Translations under genes and position numbers: made by a program | Part shown: in pieces, positions 25,595 through 33,751 of the stretch | How positions within the stretch are numbered: the stretch's first letter is position 1 | Layout: each line of letters begins with the position of its first letter | NCBI GenBank assembly: GCA_017397925.1 | Contig: JAFQHO010000038.1 | Coordinates: 1-50,791 of the forward strand | DNA length: 50,791 bases | DNA from: Ruminococcus sp. | GTDB lineage: Bacteria > Bacillota > Clostridia > Oscillospirales > Ruminococcaceae | Direction of reading: 5' to 3' | Notes under the pieces: model-generated | Seen by the model: the letters and a program-made list of their open reading frames with translations, nothing else | Told to the model about the DNA's origin: nothing | Databases searched by the model: none

Positions 25595-26875
25595 ATGAAG
25601 AATGTACTCGTAATTGGCGGCGGCGGTCGTGAACACGCAATTATAATGAAGCTTGCAGAGAGCAAGCAGGTAGACAAGATTTATTGTGCCCCAGGCAACG
25701 GCGGTATATCCAAATATGCTGAGTGTTTCAACGTAGGTGCAACCGATATTGAGGGCGTAGTTGCTCTTGCTAAGGAGCTTAAACCCGATATGGTTGTAGT
25801 TGCTCCTGATGACCCTCTTGTTCTCGGAATGGTAGACGCATTGCAGGCTGAGGGCTTTATGACATTTGGTCCAAAGGCAAATGCGGCTATTATCGAGGGC
25901 TCAAAGGTATTCTCAAAGGAGCTTATGAAGAAGTACAATATCCCTACAGCCTTTTATGAAGTATTCACAGAGTCCGACAAGGCTATAGCATATCTCAAAG
26001 AGCAGAACAGCTACCCCGCAGTAATCAAGGCTGACGGACTTGCTCTCGGAAAGGGCGTTATTATCGCCCAGAACGAGGAGGAAGCTGTACAGGCTGTCCA
26101 CGATATGATTGACGATCTGAAATTCGGCAAAAGCTCCGCAAGAATTGTTATTGAGGAATATCTCACAGGCCCCGAGGTATCTGTACTCTCATTCACAGAC
26201 GGCAAGACAATGATTCCCATGATTTCCTCAATGGATCACAAGCGCGCATTAGACGGCGACAAGGGACTCAACACAGGCGGTATGGGTACAATTTCCCCCA
26301 ATCCCTGCTATACAGAGGAGCTTGCAAAGGAGTGTATGGAGAAGATTTTCATTCCTACAATGAACGCTATGAACTCCGAGGGACGCACATTCGAGGGCTG
26401 TCTTTACTTCGGACTTATGATAACACCAAAGGGACCAAAGGTAATCGAGTACAACTGCCGTTTCGGCGATCCCGAAACACAGGTAGTTCTTCCAATGCTT
26501 GATGCTGACCTCTACGAGATTTTCGAGGCTATCTACAACCACCAGCTTGACAAGGTTGATGTAAAGTGGCACGAGGGAGCTTGTGCTTGCGTAGTAATGG
26601 CAAGCGGCGGCTATCCTGAGAGCTATCCCAAGGGCATCGTAATGAACGGCTTTGACGATATGGGACAGGTTGAAAACTGCTTTGTATACCACGCAGGAAC
26701 AAAGCTTTCCGAAAGCGGAGAATTCCTCACCAACGGCGGCAGAGTTATTGGCGTAACTGCAAAGGGCAGCGACCTGAGAGAAGCTCTTGACATCGCATAC
26801 AAGGGCGTAGAGGGCATCAGCTTCGAGGGCGCACATTATCGTAAGGACATCGGACAGAAGGCTCTCAACAGCTAA
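25595..26875 (+). CDS. purD: phosphoribosylamine-glycine ligase (GAR synthetase)
   Basis: A 426-residue ATP-grasp enzyme with AAGGAGGA before ATG 25595. It joins glycine to phosphoribosylamine, the step right after PurF. Motifs: the N-terminal GGGGREHAII, APDDPLVLGM (the common APEDPL with a Glu to Asp change), IKADGLALGKGV of the ATP-grasp, TGGMGTISPNP and EYNCRFGDPETQ. The length is normal. It is the last recognisable purine gene in the run. Confidence 0.97.
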   Translation: MKNVLVIGGGGREHAIIMKLAESKQVDKIYCAPGNGGISKYAECFNVGATDIEGVVALAKELKPDMVVVAPDDPLVLGMVDALQAEGFMTFGPKANAAIIEGSKVFSKELMKKYNIPTAFYEVFTESDKAIAYLKEQNSYPAVIKADGLALGKGVIIAQNEEEAVQAVHDMIDDLKFGKSSARIVIEEYLTGPEVSVLSFTDGKTMIPMISSMDHKRALDGDKGLNTGGMGTISPNPCYTEELAKECMEKIFIPTMNAMNSEGRTFEGCLYFGLMITPKGPKVIEYNCRFGDPETQVVLPMLDADLYEIFEAIYNHQLDKVDVKWHEGACACVVMASGGYPESYPKGIVMNGFDDMGQVENCFVYHAGTKLSESGEFLTNGGRVIGVTAKGSDLREALDIAYKGVEGISFEGAHYRKDIGQKALNS

Positions 26876-26887
26876 AACGGAGGGCTT

Positions 26888-27637
26888 ATGCAGCAGGAAA
26901 AACTGACTAAAGGCATATTTTTCGGACTTATAGGCAATTTACTCTTTGTTGCCTTTGGTCTGGTATGTCTGTTGTACTATGTAACATATAAGAACGACAG
27001 CTTTTTTTCAAGAACATTGGAAGCTCTTGCATACAGCGTAGAGTTCTTAGGCTTCGGCTTGCTGCTATATGCAGACTGGCTGCTTATAAAGAGTATACGT
27101 TTAAGACGGCTGCTGAAAATCAGCTTTACTGCATATATAATACTTGAAGCTGTAATGATGCTGCTGGAGCTTAACTCCTACAGAGTGGAATTCTACGAGC
27201 CATATTCCCTGCCATTGGCTATGGCACACGCGGCAATATCGGGACTTGCCTGCTTTGCATTTTTGCAGCTTGACCCGAATAATTTAAAGTGGGAAATAGC
27301 CATAGGAGCCTGTTTTACTCTTATAGTAGCAGGAATGCTTGGAAATATACTGGGAGTTCGTATATATTTCAGTATTATCACCAACGCAGTAGGATTTTCC
27401 GTACTTTTCGGCGCAATGAAGTTTTTCCGTGACCGTGAGCAGATAGAAATTGACTGCTACGGCGACAGGGCCTCAGAAGCGGTATTCAGCGGCAGTACGC
27501 TGTTTGACGACGCTGAAAAGGTATTCACACAGGATGACCTTGAAAAAGCCAGAGCAGAGCAGGCAGCAGAGGATGCAGAAACCCTTGCTGAGTATGAGCG
27601 ATTAAAGCAAAAAGGCAAAATCAAGGATATTGAATAA
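26888..27637 (+). CDS. multi-pass membrane protein of unknown function
   Basis: A 249-residue protein with CGGAGGG before ATG 26888. Six or so hydrophobic segments fill residues 10-180; an acidic cytoplasmic tail of about 65 residues with a helical charged end (KARAEQAAEDAETLAEYERL) follows. I do not recognise the family. It begins 12 bases after purD and is followed by a strong terminator, so it closes the purine transcript. Confidence 0.7.
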   Translation: MQQEKLTKGIFFGLIGNLLFVAFGLVCLLYYVTYKNDSFFSRTLEALAYSVEFLGFGLLLYADWLLIKSIRLRRLLKISFTAYIILEAVMMLLELNSYRVEFYEPYSLPLAMAHAAISGLACFAFLQLDPNNLKWEIAIGACFTLIVAGMLGNILGVRIYFSIITNAVGFSVLFGAMKFFRDREQIEIDCYGDRASEAVFSGSTLFDDAEKVFTQDDLEKARAEQAAEDAETLAEYERLKQKGKIKDIE

Positions 27638-27642
27638 AACTT

Positions 27643-27667
27643 AAAGGACGGGATTTCCCGTCCTTTT
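27643..27667 (+). terminator. terminator at the end of the pur cluster
   Basis: An 11-bp stem AAAGGACGGGA / TCCCGTCCTTT with a 2-base loop followed by T, just after the stop of the membrane protein gene. Confidence 0.8.
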
Positions 27668-27741
27668 GTCGTATACAAGCGGATATTATCCGCCCAATTA
27701 TTATATTCACAGTAATTCCGCGATATACCGTGGGATTTTGT

Positions 27742-27800
27742 GTAGGGGCGAGCATTGCACGCCCGCAATTTCGGAACGAAATTCAAGTTTTTCGACAATC
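27742..27800 (+). repeat. dispersed palindromic element (inverted copy at 2653-2712)
   Basis: It contains GGGCGAGCATTGCACGCCC and ends with AGTTTTTCGACA. Its reverse complement matches 2653-2712 with only a few differences in the palindrome arm and at the very end. Confidence 0.8.
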
Positions 27801-28063
27801 TCCAATCCGCAGATTAATTTCTGCGGATTTGAGCGTGTCGAAAAACTATAATAGCCCAATTAAGGTGGGATTCCAAAGGGCACTGCCCTTTGGCGGAGTC
27901 CAGAGGTCGCGGGTGTCCAGTGGACACCTCTGCGAAGCAGAAGCAATGTCTGAGCCGACAGGCGAGTAAAGCCTCTGGCAGGGGGTGGGACAGCGTCCCC
28001 TATAAATATCTTGTTGTAACTTTTTCGACAGACTGCAATCCGCAGATTAATTTCTGCGGATTT
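27788..28063. repeat. 43-base direct repeat pair flanking a MITE-like element
   Basis: The copies at 27788-27830 and 28021-28063 share TTTTTCGACA, five variable bases, and a 28-base block containing the hairpin AATCCGCAGA-TTAATT-TCTGCGGATT. They enclose the MITE-like element. Confidence 0.75.
27836..28030 (+). mobile_element. MITE-like element with 10-bp terminal inverted repeats
   Basis: A 195-bp non-coding element bounded by TGTCGAAAAA and TTTTTCGACA. Inside are the hairpins CCAAAGGGCA/TGCCCTTTGG and GTGTCCA/TGGACAC. Its first 76 bases (with flank, from 27831) recur at 50702-50777 with three mismatches. It carries no transposase and would need one supplied in trans. Confidence 0.65.
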
Positions 28064-28270
28064 TTTTATTTTCCCCGATTTTTTATCGGGGATTTTTTTG
28101 TTGCAAAAATCACATTTTTACCTCTTGAAAATCACCCACAAAAAGCATATATAATTATAAAATATAATCAATAAGAATAAAATAAATAACAGTAAATTCT
28201 GTATACCATTCACATTTTTTGATGTTGAAAATTAGTGAAAAAGTAGAAAATAAAAATTATTTTTCAATAA

Positions 28271-28308
28271 TCAACCATTTTTGGTTGAAAAAAGGCCCAT
28301 TTTTGCCC
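28271..28308. repeat. 38-base palindrome-bearing element, copy 2
   Basis: The inverted counterpart of 1553-1590, with hairpin CAACCA-TTTT-TGGTTG followed by an A-run and GGCCCATTTTTGCCC. It ends 26 bases before the terminase small subunit gene. Confidence 0.75.
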
Positions 28309-28334
28309 ATTAGTGAGAGGAGGTGTAAAAATCA

Positions 28335-28829
28335 ATGACAGAAAAAAATGAAAAAAGAGAGAGAATGAAATACAATTTCTGTTGTCATTATGCCGTGCTG
28401 GGTAACCCGGAGGAAGCCGCAGTGAAAGCAGGCTACCCAAAGAGTACAGCACTGGCAGATGCAGCCGATTGTCTTAACGATGAAAACTGCCGAAATATAA
28501 TAACGGCACTGTCACAGGTGATATCGGACGAATCCCCTGCAAAAGTGGGATTAAGACGATTGGCATTCGGCAGCAGCAGGGATGCAGTAACCCTTGCATT
28601 CTCAGAGGAAGCCCCCACACAGGATTCAATCAGCGAACTTGACCTGTTCAACGTTTCCGAAATCAAGCGGGTAAAGGGCGGCGGAGTGGAGATAAAATTC
28701 TTCGACCGATTAAAGGCTCTTGAAAAGCTTTACGAGCTGGAAACCGAACAGCACAGCAGAGAAAACGCAGACGGTCTGCTTGAAGCACTGGCAGCGTCTG
28801 CGGGAAAGGAGGAAAATGAAAATACGTAA
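28335..28829 (+). CDS. terS: phage terminase small subunit
   Basis: A 164-residue DNA-binding protein with GAGAGGAGGTG upstream of ATG 28335. The N-terminal domain (about 10-60) shows the Terminase_2-type pattern in which cells accumulate helix-turn-helix residues (NPEEAAVKAGYPKSTA, then a second helix to about 56). It would recognise the phage genome start site for packaging. It overlaps the large subunit gene by 14 bases. It is the first gene of a remnant structural cassette. Confidence 0.85.
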   Translation: MTEKNEKRERMKYNFCCHYAVLGNPEEAAVKAGYPKSTALADAADCLNDENCRNIITALSQVISDESPAKVGLRRLAFGSSRDAVTLAFSEEAPTQDSISELDLFNVSEIKRVKGGGVEIKFFDRLKALEKLYELETEQHSRENADGLLEALAASAGKEENENT

Positions 28830-30060
28830 CATATCGAAAAAACAGCAGCTTACAATGAACTGGTGGCTTGACCGCCGATATTCGCAGCACGACGCAATAA
28901 TATGCGATGGCGCAGTGCGAAGCGGAAAAACAATGTCAATGTCCCTGGGCTTTGTAATATGGGCGATGAGCAGCTTCAACGGGGGAGCATTTGCAATCTG
29001 CGGTAAAACCGTGACCTCCCTGCGGCGAAACGTCATAGTGCCATTATTGCCGATGCTCCGTAATATGGGAATGGTCTGCGAGGAAAAAGTCAGCCGCAGC
29101 TATGTGGATATCACCTTCGGCGGCAGAAAAAACCGCTTTTACTTCTTTGGCGGCCGCGATGAAAGCTCCGCAGCGCTTATCCAGGGCATAACCCTATCGG
29201 GAGTATTCCTTGATGAAGTCGCACTTATGCCCCGTTCCTTCGTGGAACAGGCATTGGCACGATGCTCCGTAAACGGCTCTAAGATGTGGTTCAACTGCAA
29301 CCCCGACAATCCCTCCCACTGGTTTTACAGCGAGTGGATAAAGAAAGCAGAAAGCAAGAAAGCGCTGTATATCCACTTCACAATGGACGATAACCCGTCT
29401 TTGTCGGAGGAATTGAAAAATCGCTATAAAAGGCTGTATTCCGGAGTATTTTACGACCGCTACATACTGGGAAAATGGACAGTGTCCGAGGGTGTAGTAT
29501 ACCCTATGTTCTCACAGGAAAAGCACACAATTTCAATTATCCCTGAGTGTGAAAGGTACATAATTTCCTGCGATTACGGCACAGTCAACCCGTCCTCATT
29601 CGGCTTATGGGGATATCAGAAGGGCGTATGGTACCGAATACGGGAGTATTACTACGATTCGCGAAAGGAGGGGCAGTCACGGACAGACGAGGAGCATTAC
29701 AAGGCGCTTAAACGGCTTGCAAAGGGCTATAAAATCGAAAAGGTCATAATAGACCCCTCAGCGGCAAGCTTTATTGAGTGCATAAGGCGACACGGAAAAT
29801 TCCGCGTAGTAAAGGCGGATAACGACGTAGTGGCAGGCATCCGCAGAGTGGCGGCGGCACTCAAAGAGGGCAAGCTGAAATTTCACGACTCCTGCACGGA
29901 TATAATACGCGAATTCGGCTTATACCGCTGGTCAGCCAAAGCAGGCACAGATGCGCCAATCAAGGAAAACGACCACGCAATGGACGATATGCGTTATTTC
30001 GTATCGGAGGTGATGAAAGAGAACGCAGACAATTTCTTCGCAATGTCAATTACACGATAG
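28816..30060 (+). CDS. terL: phage terminase large subunit (PBSX-type)
   Basis: A 414-residue packaging motor. ATG 28816 with AAAGGAGGAAA upstream is preferred to the longer frame. The ATPase domain has a Walker A-like DGAVRSGKTMS near residue 35 and a Walker B in GVFLDEVALM near 133. The nuclease domain shows SCDYGTVNPSSFGLW near 253, DPSAASF and the closing DDMRYFV. All catalytic acids appear present, so the gene looks intact although the cassette as a whole is not. The length is normal for the Terminase_3 family. Confidence 0.93.
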   Translation: MKIRNISKKQQLTMNWWLDRRYSQHDAIICDGAVRSGKTMSMSLGFVIWAMSSFNGGAFAICGKTVTSLRRNVIVPLLPMLRNMGMVCEEKVSRSYVDITFGGRKNRFYFFGGRDESSAALIQGITLSGVFLDEVALMPRSFVEQALARCSVNGSKMWFNCNPDNPSHWFYSEWIKKAESKKALYIHFTMDDNPSLSEELKNRYKRLYSGVFYDRYILGKWTVSEGVVYPMFSQEKHTISIIPECERYIISCDYGTVNPSSFGLWGYQKGVWYRIREYYYDSRKEGQSRTDEEHYKALKRLAKGYKIEKVIIDPSAASFIECIRRHGKFRVVKADNDVVAGIRRVAAALKEGKLKFHDSCTDIIREFGLYRWSAKAGTDAPIKENDHAMDDMRYFVSEVMKENADNFFAMSITR

Positions 30061-30088
30061 ATGACAAACATCTCAAAATGGAGGAAAA

Positions 30089-31216
30089 ATGAAACTATTC
30101 AAGAAAAAAACACCAAGAGCCGCCCCCGAATTGTATCAGGCGGCAAGGGAACAAGGCTCAATGCTGACGCTTCCAAATGATTCGTCACCCTTTGAAAAGG
30201 AGCTGTTCGACAGGCTGAGGTATGCCGTACCCGTCATTGACGCAGCGATTATGAAAATCGTTAGGCTTACAGGTGGATTTCGCCTTATCAGCTCCGAAAA
30301 AAGGCATCAGGAGGAGCTGGAAAGCTTCTGCGAAACCGTCCCCGTAGGACTTCACGGCAAATCCATAAACTGTTTTGCAGATACCTTTTTAGACAGCCTG
30401 CTGACCTATGGAAACGCAGTAGGGGAGATAGTCCTCAACGAGAGGGAGAGGACAATAGCAGGCCTGTGGAACGGCGACAGCACGCGGCTTATCATAAGTC
30501 AGGGCATAACGCCCTTTGAAAGGCGATATGCCGTAAGATGCGCCGATAATACCTGCAAAGCCGTAAAACATCCCGAGCGCATTGTATACGCCGCACTTAC
30601 AGGTGGCAATTCCCTGCTGAGGGGACTGCCTGCAATGAGCAGTATACTTCTGCGGATATATCAGTGTATCGGGCAGAATTACGACCGCGTAGGCAATGTA
30701 CGCTATGCCGTAACATATAAGCCAACGGAAGGCACAGGTGAGTTCATCCACTCAAAAGAGCGGGCAATGCAGATAGCAAGGGAGTGGGCGGACGGTATGA
30801 ATTCCGCCAAATACGGGCAGGTAAAGGATTTTATCGCCGTAGGGGATGTAGATATAAAGGTAATAGGAGCTGAAAATCAGCTTATAGACACGGAAATCCC
30901 TGTCAGACAGCTGTTGGAGCAGATAGTTGCAAAGCTGTCAATACCGCCCTTTTTGTTGGGGCTTACCTGGAGCTCAACGGAGCGTATGTCGTCACAGCAG
31001 GCGGATATACTCACATCCGAGCTGGAGTATTACCGCCGCCTGCTGACCCCCGTATTATGCGATATAGGCAACGCCTATCTGAAATCACGGGGCTACAGCG
31101 GAAAATGTTCCGTTGAATGGGACACAATCAATTTACAGGATGAATCCGTCCTTGCGGAAACGAGATTAAACAACGCAAAGGCGGCAGAAATCGAAGCAAG
31201 ATTAAATATTAACTGA
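30089..31216 (+). CDS. phage portal protein
   Basis: A 375-residue protein with ATGGAGGAAAA before ATG 30089. The middle region (VGEIVLNERERTIAGLW, a LPAMSSILLRIYQCIGQNYDR stem-like helix broken here for length at LPAMSSILLRI) and the C-terminal PPFLLGLTWSSTERMSSQQAD fit the portal family, which forms the dodecameric gate through which DNA enters the capsid. It is somewhat shorter than many portals (usually 400-500). It directly follows the large terminase, the classic order. Confidence 0.85.
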   Translation: MKLFKKKTPRAAPELYQAAREQGSMLTLPNDSSPFEKELFDRLRYAVPVIDAAIMKIVRLTGGFRLISSEKRHQEELESFCETVPVGLHGKSINCFADTFLDSLLTYGNAVGEIVLNERERTIAGLWNGDSTRLIISQGITPFERRYAVRCADNTCKAVKHPERIVYAALTGGNSLLRGLPAMSSILLRIYQCIGQNYDRVGNVRYAVTYKPTEGTGEFIHSKERAMQIAREWADGMNSAKYGQVKDFIAVGDVDIKVIGAENQLIDTEIPVRQLLEQIVAKLSIPPFLLGLTWSSTERMSSQQADILTSELEYYRRLLTPVLCDIGNAYLKSRGYSGKCSVEWDTINLQDESVLAETRLNNAKAAEIEARLNIN

Positions 31217-31235
31217 ACTTATGGAGGAAAACAAT

Positions 31236-32055
31236 ATGTATAATGATGTAAGACTTGAAAAGGGTATGTACAATTTCAGCGGCAAGAGCTTCACAGCAGC
31301 TTTAGAGGAGCTTGACCCCTCCGCCGCATATATCGGTACAGAGCTTGAATCTCTGGACGCCTTTGAAAGACAGCTGAAACGCTTTAATATAAGGGTAAGC
31401 GGCACAGAATGCGACTGCGTGGAAAAATTCTTCACATCGGGAGAAACGGCAGTACTTTTCCCCGAATATGTCAAGAGATGTATTGCAAAGGGATTTGACG
31501 GTACAGTGCTTTCATCGGTGACAGCGGTAAAAACCGTATGCGAAAGCGGACAGTATTTAGGCTGTGTCCTTGATGACACAGCGGAATATGGGGCAACGGC
31601 ACAAACGGTAAAGCTGCCCGAATCAATCGTTACAGAGGGCGATACAGCGGTAGTACTGGAAAAGTACGGCAGACTTATCAATGCCTCATATGAAGCCGTG
31701 AGAAAGCAGCGCCTTGACGTATTCGGGGTAATGCTCAGGGGAATAGGTGTAAAGCTTGCGGTATCGGTAGTTAAAAAGGCAATGGCGGTAATTGCAGCGG
31801 ACGCGGCTGAAATTTCCGCAGCATCCCTCAGCTATGCTTCCCTTCGGCTCAGAATTGGTAAAAACCTCAGCACTGGCGCAGAATACAATACTGGGACTTG
31901 ACAAGAATTTCGCCCTTGAATTCATCACAAGCTCAGGACTTGTAATGGAAACGGACAAGCTTATCGACCGACAGCTTGACAGCATAACCGTATCAATCAC
32001 CTGCGGTTTCAGAAAGATAATGCCCGAAGCGGTAAAGAAAATTGTAGTTTCATAA
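31236..32055 (+). pseudogene. phage major capsid protein gene, broken by internal deletion and frameshift
   Basis: ATG 31236 follows GGAGGAAAACA. The first frame runs to a stop at 31901 (221 residues) and contains capsid-like RLINASYEAVRKQRLDVFGV (about 148-167) and LRGIGVKLAV. After about residue 200 it loses sense. A second frame, open from 31792 to 32055, carries the expected capsid C-terminus: GSELVKTSALAQNTILGLDK, then NFALEF and a DKLIDRQLD motif. The two halves meet around 31836-31860 in different frames. By comparison with the usual family plan, a few dozen residues between LSY and the GxxLxKTSA block are missing. A deletion whose length is not a multiple of three explains both facts. 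Confidence 0.8.
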
Positions 32056-32057
32056 CC

Positions 32058-32120
32058 AGCCATCAGCCATTAGCCGTTAGCACATAGCTAAAAGCTGAAA
32101 GCTAACGGCTAATGGCTCAA
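32058..32120 (+). repeat. nine-unit 7-bp periodic repeat forming a 17-bp hairpin
   Basis: Nine consecutive heptamers of the form AGCnnnn or GGCTnnn. Within them AGCCATTAGCCGTTAGC (32065-32081) and GCTAACGGCTAATGGCT (32101-32117) are perfect inverted repeats with a 19-base loop. It lies between the broken capsid gene and the protease gene. Confidence 0.85.
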
Positions 32121-32142
32121 ATTTTAAAAAAGGAGAAAAATT

Positions 32143-32967
32143 ATGAATACAACCACACTTGAAAAAATCAACAAATTCACACGCCGTCAGCTTACAGAGG
32201 ATGAATTATACACCTTTTCAGTAATCCTCTGCGATAACGAGATAGACCGCGATTGTGAACGCTTTTCCGACAAAGCCCTTGACACTCTCAGAGATATGTT
32301 CATCGGCAAAACGGGGATTTTCGACCACAAGCCCAGCACATCCAACCAGACTGCAAGAATATACGACGCTGAGCTTATCACCGATGACAGCCGCACAACG
32401 AAAAATGGGGAGCCGTACAAATATCTGAAAGCCTCCGCCTATATGGTGCGTACTGATGAAAACAAGAACCTCATAGCGGAAATTGACGGCGGCATTAAAA
32501 AGGAAGTCAGCATTTCCTGCTCAGCGGCAAAGAGGGTATGCTCCATTTGCGGCAGGGATAAATCACAGGGCAGCTGTGGCCATATCAGCGGCAAAAGCTA
32601 CGGCGGACGAATTTGCCACACCGTCCTTGACGGCATATCAGACGCCTACGAATGGAGTTTTGTGGCTGTCCCTGCACAGGTGAACGCAGGAGTTACAAAG
32701 AAATACAGCGAAAGAGCCGACGAAAAATCACCCACTTTCTTCAATGAACCCGACACAGAGGAGCTTTGCCGCGAAATCCGACAGCTTGCCTTTTTCAGCG
32801 GCGGAGTAAGGGCTGTAGAACGGGCAGAGGCTGCAATGAAAGGTAAGAGTATCATTGAGCTTGAAGCTGTTAAAAAGGGCTATGAGGCTGTATCAAGGCA
32901 AAGGGAAACGGAAATTCAGCTTTCGGGAGATATCCCCAAAGAGGATATGTCACGGTTCAGAATATAA
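32143..32967 (+). CDS. phage prohead protease-like protein
   Basis: A 274-residue protein with AAAAAGGAGA before ATG 32143. The N-terminal part (about 20-185) has the pattern NEIDRDCERFSDKALDTLRD, GIFDHKPST and AYEWSFVAVPAQVNAGV known from phage capsid-maturation proteases; a CSICGRDKSQGSCGH block looks like a small zinc site. The last 80 residues are charged and helical and may be a scaffold-like tail. It would process the prohead, but the capsid gene before it is broken. In most phages the protease precedes the capsid gene; here it follows. Confidence 0.72.
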   Translation: MNTTTLEKINKFTRRQLTEDELYTFSVILCDNEIDRDCERFSDKALDTLRDMFIGKTGIFDHKPSTSNQTARIYDAELITDDSRTTKNGEPYKYLKASAYMVRTDENKNLIAEIDGGIKKEVSISCSAAKRVCSICGRDKSQGSCGHISGKSYGGRICHTVLDGISDAYEWSFVAVPAQVNAGVTKKYSERADEKSPTFFNEPDTEELCREIRQLAFFSGGVRAVERAEAAMKGKSIIELEAVKKGYEAVSRQRETEIQLSGDIPKEDMSRFRI

Positions 32968-32979
32968 AGGGGGAAATAT

Positions 32980-33327
32980 ATGGATATCACAAAAATAAAG
33001 CAGTTGTTTACGCTGTTTTCGGGGGAATCCTGTACTGAGGAGCAGGAACCGCTGATTCAGCTTGCCCTTACGGAGGTTGAGGCAATGCTCACTGAAAATG
33101 CCGATAAATCCGATGAAAGGCTGAATTTCCTCTGCGCCGCCCTTGCAAATTTCCGCTATTATCAGGCGATTTCATCGCAGGACCGTTCAGAATACACCTA
33201 CGGCGGCAAGTTCATAAACGACAGCGAGAAAAAGAATCTCAGCTTTGCTGAGGGGCTTTTGAAAGGCTATTTTCAGCTTTGCAGCGATATAATAAAAGAC
33301 TCAGGTTTCATATTTATGGGAGCGTAA
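32980..33327 (+). CDS. phage head-tail connector-like protein
   Basis: A 115-residue protein with AAAGGGGGAAA before ATG 32980. It is mostly helical and of the right size and place (after capsid and protease genes) for a gp6-like head-tail adaptor, which closes the head after DNA packaging. The sequence alone does not identify it; context does. Confidence 0.62.
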   Translation: MDITKIKQLFTLFSGESCTEEQEPLIQLALTEVEAMLTENADKSDERLNFLCAALANFRYYQAISSQDRSEYTYGGKFINDSEKKNLSFAEGLLKGYFQLCSDIIKDSGFIFMGA

Positions 33328-33341
33328 TAAGGGGGATAAAA

Positions 33342-33737
33342 ATGGTAGAAATAATCACAAAGGTAAAACAGAAATTGGCAGAAAAGGGCGTTACGGACGT
33401 ATATTCCGCCTATGACGCAATTCCCGTCAGGGACAAGGGAAAATACTTCACCGTACTTGGTTTCAGCGGATATGAAGCGGAAACCCCCATACGCACAGGG
33501 GAAAAGATGTATATGCCCATAAAATGCGACCTTACAATGACGGTATATGCCCCGATGAACACAAGTCAGGAGGACATATACAACTATTACAGCTATAACC
33601 TTGAAACAACGGTAAACAGCATAGTAAACCTCAGCAGTCGACTGCGCAGCATATCAATATCCCCCGACAGCAAGCATGACAGAATGACTTTAAAGGCTGT
33701 AATAAAGCTTAGCTGTATGAAAACAATAAATCTGTAA
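33342..33737 (+). CDS. phage tail-terminator or head-tail joining protein, putative
   Basis: A 131-residue protein. ATG 33342 with GGGGGATAAA upstream is preferred to the frame start at 33279, which would overlap the previous gene by 49 bases. A mixed alpha/beta chain with an N-terminal helix (EIITKVKQKLAEKGV) and strands around PIKCDLTMTVYAP. Its place in the cassette suggests a tail-completion role; no family was recognised with certainty. Confidence 0.6.
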   Translation: MVEIITKVKQKLAEKGVTDVYSAYDAIPVRDKGKYFTVLGFSGYEAETPIRTGEKMYMPIKCDLTMTVYAPMNTSQEDIYNYYSYNLETTVNSIVNLSSRLRSISISPDSKHDRMTLKAVIKLSCMKTINL

Positions 33738-33751
33738 GGGAGGGGCAGAAT

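Larger units (their letters stand above)
27668..28334. other. repeat-filled intergenic region between pur cluster and prophage remnant
   Basis: About 670 bases without a convincing gene. It holds, in order, a dispersed palindromic element (27742-27800), a first copy of a 43-base direct repeat (27788-27830), a 195-bp MITE-like element (27836-28030), the second 43-base copy (28021-28063), a small hairpin (CCCCGAT/ATCGGGG near 28074-28092) and the 38-base palindrome element at 28271-28308. Confidence 0.75.

Noticed and set aside
26249-26836. 195-residue frame antisense to purD
   Set aside because: Shadow of a highly conserved gene, no ribosome site.
1553-28308. The two 38-base palindrome elements as attL/attR of one large prophage
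   Set aside because: They are in inverted orientation, which would not support excision, and the DNA between them is mostly housekeeping genes with no integrase.
31236-32055. Programmed ribosomal frameshift in the capsid gene
   Set aside because: There is no slippery heptamer near the junction, and internal sequence expected in the family appears to be missing, which fits a deletion better.
32058-32120. Heptamer array as a CRISPR array
   Set aside because: Units are 7 bases without spacers and no cas genes are present.
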